Below are positions 1-5,724 of a DNA stretch of 8,906 nt, piece after piece. The stretch lies in NCBI GenBank assembly GCA_031423635.1, contig JANPFX010000157.1, positions 1-8,906 on the forward strand, in the 5' to 3' direction. The DNA is from JANLQX01 sp031423635 (GTDB lineage: Bacteria; Actinomycetota; Acidimicrobiia; Acidimicrobiales; JANYDT01). Each line of letters starts with the position of its first letter. Position 1 is the first letter of the stretch. The notes under the pieces were generated by a model. The model was given only the letters and a program-made list of their open reading frames with translations, did not search any database and was not told the DNA's origin. The translations under genes were made by a program, and so were the position numbers.

Positions 1-1085
1 CTGAGTGGGATCTCGCTTCCGACGTCGGCGAGTTGGGCGACGAACCGCAGTCTGCTCAACGCCTGTCGGGCTGATCCTGCGTGGAGCGTGGTGTATCCCT
101 TGACACCCGACGACAGGGTGAGGAGAAAGGCCAACGCCTCGCGGTCGCGTACTTCCCCGACAACGGCGATGTCGGGAGCCATGCGTAGGAACCCGGCGAC
201 GAGCCGTCGAAGATCCACTTCACCACGGTCGACACGCGGCGGCCGTGTCTGCATTGCCGCTACGTTCGGCAGAGGAACGTCTATCTCGAAGACCTCCTCC
301 GCCGTGACGACCCGGAGCGTCGGGTCGAGCTCGGCGAGGCAGCACGAGAGCAGCGTCGTCTTCCCCGACCCGGGAGCTCCTGACACGATGACCGTCGCTC
401 GCGCAGCGACGAACGCCTTGATGAGGTCGGCCGAGGAGTGGTCGAACATGCGTCGACGGACGAGTTCGTCGAGAGTGCGAAACGCGAGACCTCGGTGCTT
501 TCGGATGTTGAGGAGCAGATGCCCATCTCTCGCGATGTCGCCGTGGACGAGGTGCAGCCGCGCACCGTTTTCGAGCTGGGCGTCCTGCAGCCCTTCGGAC
601 GGGTCGAGTTTTCGGTGCGATCCCGACGCGTTGTCGTCGAGGAGTTTCGTCACCGTCCGAAGCACGTGGTCGTCGTCGTGGAAGACCTCGTGATGGAAGC
701 CGGCTGTTCCGTCATGGCGTTTGACGAAGATCGCGTACGGTCCGTTCACCATGATCTCGAAGACCGTGTCGTCACCCAGGAGTTCCTCGAGGGGGCCGTA
801 GCCGGCGATGTTGCGCAGCGCTCTCGTCGTGAGCGCGTCGATGTCGGCGACGTCGAACCCGACGACGCCGCGCTCGTGGAGCATGCGCCACGTGGTGGCC
901 TCTTCGACGATGAGGGACCGCAGACGACCGAGCGCGCCCGGTTGCGACATGTCGAGTCGCTCGGCCTTGGAGCGCTCCCGTACACGCTCCTCGATGGCGA
1001 GCAGTGGCGGGCGGTGGAACAACTCGTCGGAGGTCCGTGTACTCGCTTCGACTTCGGGCGCGGGCGAGTAGTCGGTGATGCTCAT
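1..1085 (-). CDS. cpaF: CpaF/TadA-family type II/IV secretion ATPase, partial (C-terminus off the left edge)
   Basis: This is the cytoplasmic hexameric ATPase expected to power pilus assembly or secretion in a Tad/Flp-type machine. I read 361 codons from the ATG at 1085 in one open frame to the left edge. Family members usually run to about 430-470 residues, so the C-terminus is missing. Visible features: an N-terminal segment GPLEELLGDDTVFEIMVNG, typical of CpaF; Walker A GAPGSGKT at about residues 236-243; an acidic box TAEEVFEI; a Walker B-type segment with GEVRD at about 310-314; and a His-box YTTLHAG with the His at about 335, followed by SARQALSRLRF. The ATG overlaps the stop of the upstream cpaE-like gene as ATGA, which fixes the start and implies translational coupling. 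The catalytic motifs look intact. The family call is firm. Whether the machine is a pilus or another secretion device cannot be told, because the pilin is not in view. Confidence 0.93.
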   Translation of the reverse strand, partial: MSITDYSPAPEVEASTRTSDELFHRPPLLAIEERVRERSKAERLDMSQPGALGRLRSLIVEEATTWRMLHERGVVGFDVADIDALTTRALRNIAGYGPLEELLGDDTVFEIMVNGPYAIFVKRHDGTAGFHHEVFHDDDHVLRTVTKLLDDNASGSHRKLDPSEGLQDAQLENGARLHLVHGDIARDGHLLLNIRKHRGLAFRTLDELVRRRMFDHSSADLIKAFVAARATVIVSGAPGSGKTTLLSCCLAELDPTLRVVTAEEVFEIDVPLPNVAAMQTRPPRVDRGEVDLRRLVAGFLRMAPDIAVVGEVRDREALAFLLTLSSGVKGYTTLHAGSARQALSRLRFVAQLADVGSEIPL

Positions 1086-2389
1086 GACGCCGTCTTCCAT
1101 CGCCCGAGAAACCCGCGATCAACGCGCTGGGCATCGTTCGGTAAACCGGAGGCATTGGACGACGCGCCGGGCCGATCGGCGAGCCGGAAATGGGCGTCGA
1201 TCGCACCATGGATCGGAGCAACGATCGCGTTCGGGAATGGCACCAGCGCTCGAAGCCGGTCGTCGATGTCACGGGTCGGAAGGAACACCGGCGACGCGAC
1301 CAATCCGAGACCCGTGGTCAACTCGGCGAGGGCCGCGGCGTATCCGGCACGCGCCCGTGAACCGTTGGCGGCATGGTTGAACACCGGCTGCACCGCGTTC
1401 GGGTGGACACCGAACTCGACAACGTCGCGTATCAGCCGGGCGACCGAATGCATCCCCTTCATGGACGAGTGCCCGACGACGAGCACGACCGCCGCATGCC
1501 GCAGGGCGAGGCGCGTGAGCTGGTGTCGTTCTTCCACATCGATCGACCCGTGGTCGCTTTCGCCCTCGACCTCGCCATCGAGGTCGGCAACCACATGCGC
1601 GTAGGTCCGCACGACCGCGTTCAGCGCCTGCTGGGACGACGCCGGCCGCAAGTGGGTCCACAGACGGCTGCGGCGAAGTCCGGGCAGAAGGTCATAGCCG
1701 CCGTTGGTGATTCCGGAGAACTGGGCGCGCACGGCGTCGTCGTCAGGGCTGCCGAGACGGCAGAGGTCGACAAGCTCGAGCAGACCGGGCGAGGTCGGAT
1801 CGACGTCGTGGAGCATCGCCTGTTCTGCGCACCGTCGCAGGTCGATCAGCGCAGTGGAGTGATCGGGTCCCCGGCCGACCCGCCCAAGTCCCTGAGCGGC
1901 AGCGATCGCAACGGTCGAAACACCTGTCCCTCCGGGACCGATCACGGCGACCAGCGCCCCGTCCCAGGGCGACGACCCCACTGTCGGAACCCCTGCCGCT
2001 TCGTAGTCGGCGAAGTCGGCCTGATGAACTGGATGAGCGAATCGGATGAGGGCATCAAGCATCTCGTGCGGCGCGAAATCACGTGCCACGACGGCGTCGG
2101 CACCGAGCATGGTCCAGTCGTGGGAAGCCTGCGGATCGGCGATCACGAGCACTGCGATCGACGACGCGCGAAGGCCATGGACGAGGTCGCGGTCGACGCC
2201 GTGAGCGCCGCCGTCGAGCAGGACCGCCGACACCCGACGGCTGGCTCCGACCTGGGAAAGGAGATCGACGAGGCCGACACACTGATGGACCTCGGCCGCC
2301 ATGGCGCCGCTGTTCGCCAGCTGTACCACCCGGTCGAGCCACGGCGCCCGCGGCCGGGCCAGGGCGACGAGCACGTAGCGGCCGGTCAT
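1082..2389 (-). CDS. cpaE: CpaE/TadZ-like ParA/MinD-superfamily protein with degenerate P-loop
   Basis: The 435-residue protein probably localises or organises the Tad machine, the role known for CpaE/TadZ proteins. Residues about 1-120 resemble a receiver-like fold without an obvious phosphorylation pocket (VSAVLLDGG, then AVLVIAD, then GADAVVARD). The ParA/MinD-type domain starts near 146 with VAVIGPGGTGVST. It continues with a Walker A' segment ALIDLRRC near 180, the DLLPG motif near 233-237 common in CpaE proteins, and a Walker B-like HVVADLDGE near 265-273. In the P-loop both lysines of the canonical KGGTGKST pattern are replaced (P and V), so ATP turnover is doubtful. Its start ATG shares one base with the cpaB-like stop (TGATG), and its stop overlaps the cpaF start (ATGA). 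It is thus the middle gene of a tightly coupled trio. Long plus-strand frames over the same bases are GC-driven shadows. Confidence 0.88.
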   Translation of the reverse strand: MTGRYVLVALARPRAPWLDRVVQLANSGAMAAEVHQCVGLVDLLSQVGASRRVSAVLLDGGAHGVDRDLVHGLRASSIAVLVIADPQASHDWTMLGADAVVARDFAPHEMLDALIRFAHPVHQADFADYEAAGVPTVGSSPWDGALVAVIGPGGTGVSTVAIAAAQGLGRVGRGPDHSTALIDLRRCAEQAMLHDVDPTSPGLLELVDLCRLGSPDDDAVRAQFSGITNGGYDLLPGLRRSRLWTHLRPASSQQALNAVVRTYAHVVADLDGEVEGESDHGSIDVEERHQLTRLALRHAAVVLVVGHSSMKGMHSVARLIRDVVEFGVHPNAVQPVFNHAANGSRARAGYAAALAELTTGLGLVASPVFLPTRDIDDRLRALVPFPNAIVAPIHGAIDAHFRLADRPGASSNASGLPNDAQRVDRGFLGRWKTAS

Positions 2390-3150
2390 CAGCTCGGACC
2401 TTCCTCGCCCGCCTGCCCGGCTTCGTTCGAACGATCAGACGTCGCGCTCGGCGTTCCCGTCGTGCGGACGAGGTGCACTTTGCCGGTCGTCGCGGCGTTC
2501 ACGAGCAATTCGACGTCGAGCTCAGCGGGGACCGAGAACGTGATGAGGCGGTCACCGGTCGGGCTCATGACGTTGGCGTCACTGCCGGTCACCCGGGACA
2601 CCAGGATGCTGCGGGCAAGGGTCTCGGTGACGTCGGTTCCGTCGCGCTCGACGGTGGCCAGCACATCGACGGTGTCGCCGCTGCGTAACGAACCACCGAC
2701 CGCCGCGGCCACCGGAAGGCTCAGGGAGAACTGACGCATCGGCGCAAGGGTGTCGCCGGCATCGGTCGCGCTCTGCAGGATCGGGTCACCCGAGGCAATC
2801 GGTCCGAGAGCGACACGTCCGACCACGGCGCTCGGATCGCCGAACGTCCGGACGCGGAACTCGGCCGTGATCACCACGTCGTCGACGCGTAGATCCTCGG
2901 CGGACACGAGCATTCCGGCGGAGATGTCCCGTGAGGCGACGACCAGGGGCCGCACCGGGTCGTCGGCGCGCCCGGCCGCGGCGTACCAGGCCACCAACGC
3001 CGCACTCACGCAGAGCAGCGCCCCCACGATCGCCCGCGCGTTGGGGAGGGCACCGGGCCCGCCACCGAAGCGGTGGCGGCGTCCGGCCGTCCGGCGGGTC
3101 GACGCGGACCTCGACTGCCCATCGCCGTTCCGTAGGGAAACATCCACCAT
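2389..3150 (-). CDS. cpaB: CpaB/RcpC-like SAF-domain pilus assembly protein
   Basis: The 253-residue protein is the probable periplasmic or cell-envelope Tad component. A basic N-terminus (residues 1-38, many Arg) precedes one hydrophobic segment at about 39-59 (ARAIVGALLCVSAALVAWYAA), so I predict a single anchor with the rest outside. A SAF domain follows at about 66-128 (VRPLVVASRDISAGMLVSAEDL, then a V-V-G-R-V-A-L-G-P-I-ASGDPI segment). An RcpC/CpaB-type region follows at about 139-232, with SLRSGDTVDVLATVERDG. The tail is Ser/Thr/Glu-rich. It is the first gene of the Tad operon. The ATG at 3150 has no clear Shine-Dalgarno site; a weak -10-like GACAAT lies 13 bases upstream, so a nearly leaderless transcript is possible. 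The family call is good, but the exact start is less certain. Confidence 0.87.
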   Translation of the reverse strand: MVDVSLRNGDGQSRSASTRRTAGRRHRFGGGPGALPNARAIVGALLCVSAALVAWYAAAGRADDPVRPLVVASRDISAGMLVSAEDLRVDDVVITAEFRVRTFGDPSAVVGRVALGPIASGDPILQSATDAGDTLAPMRQFSLSLPVAAAVGGSLRSGDTVDVLATVERDGTDVTETLARSILVSRVTGSDANVMSPTGDRLITFSVPAELDVELLVNAATTGKVHLVRTTGTPSATSDRSNEAGQAGEEGPS

Positions 3151-3240
3151 GGCACGGGTCTACATTGTCGTTACCGAAAAGACAAGACATCACTTGAAAT
3201 TACATACAAGTTATTCAAAACGCCTGTGTACGCTGAGGAG
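3151..3240. promoter_or_regulatory. AT-rich divergent control region with dyads, between cpaB and the HTH gene
   Basis: Bases 3171-3220 hold about 14 G/C in 50, far below the surroundings. The stretch has an inverted repeat ACTTG (3192-3196), ten bases, CAAGT (3207-3211). A second dyad overlaps it: TTGAA (3194-3198), fifteen bases, TTCAA (3214-3218). A direct ACAAG also occurs at 3182-3186 and 3206-3210. Two divergent genes start here, so this should be the promoter and operator region for the Tad operon and for the regulator. The bound protein is unknown; self-binding by the adjacent HTH protein is an inference. Confidence 0.6.
3229..3234 (+). promoter_or_regulatory. Candidate -10 element (TACGCT) for a leaderless HTH-gene transcript
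   Basis: TACGCT fits the TANNNT pattern common in actinobacterial -10 elements and ends six bases before the ATG at 3241. Initiation would then fall on or next to the A of the start codon. No good -35 hexamer is seen at 16-19 bases upstream. The GAGGAG directly touching the ATG is too close to serve as a normal ribosome binding site. Confidence 0.4.
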
Positions 3241-3477
3241 ATGGCCCAGGAACCGAAGTGGTTGAGTTCCAATCAAGCGGCGGAACGCCTCGGCGTCTCC
3301 CTCCGCACCCTGTACAAGTTCGTCGACGAAGGGCTGGTGCCGGCGTACAAGTTCGGCCGGGTCATTCGGCTGCGAGAGCACGAGATCGACGCGTTCATCG
3401 AGGCGTCGCGGATCGCCCCCGGCACGCTCGACCACCTCTACCCCGAAGCCAAGGGCGCCGGGGCTGACGGCTACTGA
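3241..3477 (+). CDS. Small excisionase-type (HTH_17/BldC-like) DNA-binding protein
   Basis: The 78-residue protein is almost entirely one winged-helix-like DNA-binding domain of the excisionase/MerR-like type. The sequence shows WLSSNQAAERLGVSLRTLYK (helix-turn-helix, about residues 8-26), then FVDEGLVPAYKFGRVIRLRE (wing, about 27-46), then EIDAFIEASRI. This matches the usual pattern of an aromatic or leucine start, an AAE-LGVS turn, a GLVPAYK-FGR wing and a closing helix. Small proteins of this type act as transcription regulators, nucleoid-associated proteins or phage/integrase accessory factors. No integrase is nearby, so regulation is likelier. It is divergent from the Tad operon across an AT-rich control region. 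A GTG at 3226 could add five residues, but it lies upstream of the candidate -10 element, so I prefer the ATG at 3241. Confidence 0.85.
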   Translation: MAQEPKWLSSNQAAERLGVSLRTLYKFVDEGLVPAYKFGRVIRLREHEIDAFIEASRIAPGTLDHLYPEAKGAGADGY

Positions 3478-3481
3478 CCGC

Positions 3482-3498
3482 AGCCGGCCGGAGCGGCT
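3482..3498. terminator. Weak hairpin between convergent genes
   Basis: AGCCG (3482-3486) and CGGCT (3494-3498) could form a five-pair stem with a seven-base loop in the 20-base gap between the convergent HTH gene and the unknown minus-strand gene. There is no T-tract on either side. The position suits a bidirectional terminator, but the stem is short and GC-rich DNA makes such matches common. Confidence 0.2.
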
Positions 3499-4142
3499 CA
3501 TCGGGCCAGCACCACGACTTGGCCGACGGCGCTGAGCGGCACGTACACGAGGTCGCGCTCGAACGTCCGCAGCACCACGACGTCGACACCGCACGTCACG
3601 AGCGTGCCTTGCTCCTCCGGTCCTCCGTCAAGTACGAGTCGCACATCGGCTCGCTCTTCGGCGAGCGCAACGAGGCACGAGCGAAGCGTCGAGGCCGACG
3701 CGTCGGCGTCGGAGGCGAGAAGGCGGGTGCCGGGGATTCGGACGGAGCGGAGCCTGTCCAGTGCGAGCAGCACGCGTTGGCCACTTCGGGCCTGCACCTC
3801 GACGACGTCGAGGCCGACGGCACCGATCACCCCGTGGCGAACCGATCCGCTCGACATGACGCAACGCGCCGATGCGCCGGATTCGGCGGCGGCACGCAGC
3901 GCGCCACGGAGCGTCATCGATTCCTGGTCGACCCGCTCCCGCCAGAACAGCGCGCTGCGCAGCTCCGCCGAGGCGTCGGCCCGGTCGTCGTCGAGGAGGG
4001 ACTGCAGCGGTTGATCGTCCGACGCGGCCCGAGCGGCCCGGGTCACCGACCGGGCGAGACCTGCCGTACCGTCCTTCGACGCCGCCATGGTCACCGAGTG
4101 TGGTGAACGACCGTTCAGTTGTGCGCCCCCGTTCACAAACAA
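3498..4142 (-). CDS. Unrecognised protein with a tandemly duplicated ~60-residue domain
   Basis: I do not recognise this 214-residue protein. It has no signal peptide or membrane segment. Residues about 24-75 look helical and charged. Two related units follow at about 77-136 and 152-212, aligning without gaps with about 19 of 60 identical positions by hand. Each begins TLR, has a short helix (AAAE / ALAE), and then a strand-rich part of the form G-hydrophobic-G-x-DVV ending in alternating hydrophobics (VLLALDRLRSV / VYVPLSAVGQVVV). The strand-rich part is reminiscent of a small Sm- or SH3-like barrel, which is inference. The start is a TTG at 4142, with GGCGGAGG ending five bases upstream; a GTG at 4136 and an ATG at 4088 are in-frame alternatives. 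The gene converges on the HTH gene, and its codons are GC-rich at third positions like its neighbours. Confidence 0.7.
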   Translation of the reverse strand: MFVNGGAQLNGRSPHSVTMAASKDGTAGLARSVTRAARAASDDQPLQSLLDDDRADASAELRSALFWRERVDQESMTLRGALRAAAESGASARCVMSSGSVRHGVIGAVGLDVVEVQARSGQRVLLALDRLRSVRIPGTRLLASDADASASTLRSCLVALAEERADVRLVLDGGPEEQGTLVTCGVDVVVLRTFERDLVYVPLSAVGQVVVLAR

Positions 4143-4147
4143 TCATG

Positions 4148-4155
4148 CCTCCGCC
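4148..4155 (-). promoter_or_regulatory. Ribosome binding site (GGCGGAGG) deciding the start of the unknown gene
   Basis: On the minus strand GGCGGAGG ends five bases before the TTG at 4142 and eleven before the GTG at 4136. It is one of the few clear Shine-Dalgarno sites in the window. It favours the long reading over the ATG at 4088, which has only a poor GGTGA close by. An out-of-frame ATG at 4146 is too near the site. Confidence 0.5.
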
Positions 4156-4193
4156 GACCCGATCACTCCGGACGATCGTGCAGTCGTGACCGT

Positions 4194-4294
4194 CCTGGGT
4201 CGGCTCAGACGCGCTGGGTCGGCTCGCGCCCGAAAACCCACAAGATCCCGACCCAGTGAATGTGAGCCGACCCGGGAAGTTGAGCCGACCCAGG
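4194..4294. repeat. Nested palindromic repeat cluster (unit CTGGGTCGGCTC), possible nei terminator
   Basis: The unit CTGGGTCGGCTC occurs at 4195-4206 and 4214-4225 on the plus strand. It occurs inverted at 4282-4293 (exact), 4264-4275 (10 of 12) and 4249-4256 (half copy, CGACCCAG). Unit spacing is 18-19 bases. The outermost copies give perfect 14-base arms, CCTGGGTCGGCTCA (4194-4207) and TGAGCCGACCCAGG (4281-4294); the inner pair gives 10-base arms. In RNA this could fold as a long nested hairpin starting 16 bases after the nei stop. No T-tract follows, so a role as terminator, repeat element or protein-binding array is open. Confidence 0.75.
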
Positions 4295-4310
4295 CGTCGC
4301 GCCCTCGAGG

Positions 4311-5153
4311 TCAGCCGGGTTGGCAGGTGGGGCAGGCGTAGGCCCAACGGCCGGAGAGGTCCCACCGCTGGATGGGCGTGCCGCAGCGGCGACAGAGGTC
4401 CTTCTTGTAGACGTAGACCGCTTCCTTGCTGCGGATCCGACGCCGTGGAATGCCCTCCATCCCCAACTCGTCGTCGCCCACCGTGATGATCCGGGCGTCC
4501 TCCACCCCTTGGCGCAGCATCCGCACGATCGTCGACCACAACGCGTCGAACTCCCACCGGTTGACGGCATTGGCCGCCCGATTGGGGTGGATGCCGTGCA
4601 CGAACAGTGACTCGGCCCGGTAGACGTTGCCCACGCCCGCGATGACTCTCTGGTCCATGAGCGCCTCGCCGATCGTGGACTTGCGTTTGACGATCCGCGC
4701 CCAGGCGAGCTCCGGGTCGGCGTCGTCGCGGATCGGGTCGGGCCCGAGACGGGCGCGGATCAGCGCTTCCTCATCGGGCTCGATGATCCGGCAGTCCGTC
4801 GGGCCGGTCAGATCGACCGCCCATTTGTCCCCGACGATGCGCATACGGACGGAATCGCGGGGCGTGTCACCCGGCGCAGCAGTGCGCTTGAACTTGCCGA
4901 ACAGGCCGAGGTGCACATGGATGGTGGTTACCCGCGGATCCGCGCCGGACGCTCTACGGGGACGGGAGCCGATCGGGGCGAAGCGGTAGAAGAGGTGCTT
5001 GCCGTACGGATCGATGGCCCGCAGGATCTGGCCGTCGACGATCGCCGCGCCGTCGGCCATGCGCCCCTGCGGCGAGGTCACCGTGACCCGTTGCTTGGCG
5101 AAATCACGGGTGTGGTCCCGGGCAAGGCGGTGAATCGTATGGCCTTCGGGCAT
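4311..5153 (-). CDS. nei: Nei-type (endonuclease VIII family) DNA glycosylase/AP lyase
   Basis: The 280-residue enzyme of base excision repair should remove oxidised bases (mainly pyrimidines in this family) and cut the abasic site. The N-terminus MPEGHTIHRLARDH carries the catalytic Pro and Glu (residues 2 and 3). GKHLFYRF places the conserved lysine at 52, and VHLGLFGKF lies near 80-88. The helix-two-turn-helix segment LMDQRVIAGVGNVYRAESLF spans about 165-184. A C-terminal zinc finger has cysteines at 254, 257, 274 and 277 (C-x2-C-x16-C-x2-C), with the DNA-binding Arg near 269 in SGRWAYACPTC. From memory the pattern is closest to mycobacterial Nei1; the GHT start and zinc finger separate it from MutM/Fpg proteins, which begin PELPE. 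No strong ribosome site precedes the ATG. It is divergent from the HIT gene. Confidence 0.94.
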   Translation of the reverse strand: MPEGHTIHRLARDHTRDFAKQRVTVTSPQGRMADGAAIVDGQILRAIDPYGKHLFYRFAPIGSRPRRASGADPRVTTIHVHLGLFGKFKRTAAPGDTPRDSVRMRIVGDKWAVDLTGPTDCRIIEPDEEALIRARLGPDPIRDDADPELAWARIVKRKSTIGEALMDQRVIAGVGNVYRAESLFVHGIHPNRAANAVNRWEFDALWSTIVRMLRQGVEDARIITVGDDELGMEGIPRRRIRSKEAVYVYKKDLCRRCGTPIQRWDLSGRWAYACPTCQPG

Positions 5154-5156
5154 CGG

Positions 5157-5194
5157 GGACCTGTCAGTGGAACGCGGGCGGCGGTGGACCTGTC
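5157..5194. repeat. 9-base direct repeat GGACCTGTC in the nei upstream region
   Basis: GGACCTGTC occurs at 5157-5165 and 5186-5194. Read on the nei strand it is GACAGGTCC, the nearer copy ending three bases before the nei start codon. The copies are 29 bases apart, about three helical turns. A TANNNT-type TACGCT on the minus strand (5204 to 5199) lies just upstream and could be the nei -10 element. A chance match is possible at this length. Confidence 0.3.
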
Positions 5195-5309
5195 TCCGAG
5201 CGTAGGGAATGCCAACGGTTACGTTGACCGCAGCGCGGCCGTAAACGGCCCGCTACGGCCTCGTCGGCGGTCCCGAATCGGTTTCACCGAGACGTGGAAC
5301 CACAACGAG

Positions 5310-5315
5310 TACCCT
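5310..5315 (+). promoter_or_regulatory. Candidate -10 element (TACCCT) for the HIT gene
   Basis: TACCCT fits TANNNT and ends nine bases before the ATG at 5325, giving a transcript with almost no leader. There is no Shine-Dalgarno site before the ATG, which agrees with this. I see no convincing -35 hexamer. Confidence 0.3.
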
Positions 5316-5324
5316 GGTGTGGCC

Positions 5325-5672
5325 ATGGATTGTTTGTTCTGCCGGATTGTGACCGGTGAAATCGCGGCGACGAAAGTGGCGGAAACTGACCTCTCCCTGG
5401 CGTTCCGCGATCTCGCACCAACGGCACCAACCCATGTGCTGGTGGTTCCGAAGCGCCACGTCGAACATGCCGGCGTGATCACCGCCGACCATGCCGCGGA
5501 CCTGGCCGACATGTTCACCACCGCCGAGGAGGTCGCCCGCGTCGACGGCATCGACGCCTCCGGCTACCGGTTGGTGTTCAACGTCGGTGACGACTCGGGC
5601 AACAGCGTCCCTCACCTCCACATGCACGTGATTGGCGGTCGTCCGATGGGGTGGCCCCCCTTCCGGGCATGA
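5325..5672 (+). CDS. HIT-family (HinT-like) nucleotide-binding phosphohydrolase
   Basis: The 115-residue protein is a complete histidine-triad protein of the HinT branch, small cytoplasmic hydrolases acting on AMP-linked phosphoramidates or related nucleotides. The N-terminus MDCLFCRIVTGEI holds the Cys pair (3 and 6) found in many bacterial HIT proteins. The middle shows LAFRDLAPTAPTHVLVVPKRH, a standard HIT strand. The active-site triad is HLHMHV with His 97, 99 and 101, followed by the characteristic GGRPMGWPP near the C-terminus. Length matches the family. I chose the ATG at 5325 because the domain begins there, although the frame is open much further upstream into nei antisense. It is the first plus-strand gene of the run leading to phoH, 52 bases before the preferred phoH start. 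The true substrate is unknown. Confidence 0.93.
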   Translation: MDCLFCRIVTGEIAATKVAETDLSLAFRDLAPTAPTHVLVVPKRHVEHAGVITADHAADLADMFTTAEEVARVDGIDASGYRLVFNVGDDSGNSVPHLHMHVIGGRPMGWPPFRA

Positions 5673-5696
5673 CATCCATGTCCGATCGATCTCGCC

Positions 5697-5714
5697 GGGC
5701 GCGATGCGGCGCCC
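5697..5714 (+). other. GC hairpin just upstream of phoH
   Basis: GGGCGC (5697-5702) and GCGCCC (5709-5714) form a perfect six-pair stem with a six-base loop, ending ten bases before the phoH ATG at 5725. The alternative in-frame ATG at 5704 lies in the loop. No T-tract follows, so a classic terminator is unlikely. It could hinder or gate phoH translation, or mark a processing site. Confidence 0.3.
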
Positions 5715-5724
5715 CTTCCACACC

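Noticed and set aside
438..1604. 388-codon open frame on the plus strand
   Set aside because: It lies antisense to cpaF and cpaE, which show unmistakable family motifs; the translation has no recognisable domain and its openness reflects high GC.
1373..2734. 453-codon open frame on the plus strand
   Set aside because: It is longer than the cpaE-like gene it opposes, but it spans two real minus-strand genes, lacks any motif, and has low-complexity Arg/Gly/Val-rich translation.
3194..3222. TTGAAA as the -35 box of the HTH gene
   Set aside because: A 17-base spacer leads to AAAACG, which does not resemble a -10 element; the spacing to TACGCT is 29 bases.
3519..4106. 195-codon plus-strand frame opposite the unknown gene
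   Set aside because: The minus-strand reading has a clear ribosome site, an internal domain duplication and hydrophobic strand patterns; the plus reading has none of these.
3628..4557. 309-codon minus-strand frame across the nei 3' end and repeat cluster
   Set aside because: It runs out of frame through nei and the unknown gene and is Arg-rich, a typical high-GC shadow.
5224..5252. TTGACC with a nearby GGCCGT-AA-ACGGCC palindrome as a promoter or operator for the HIT gene
   Set aside because: No -10 hexamer stands at 16-18 bases from TTGACC, and the palindrome is short and expected by chance in GC-rich DNA.
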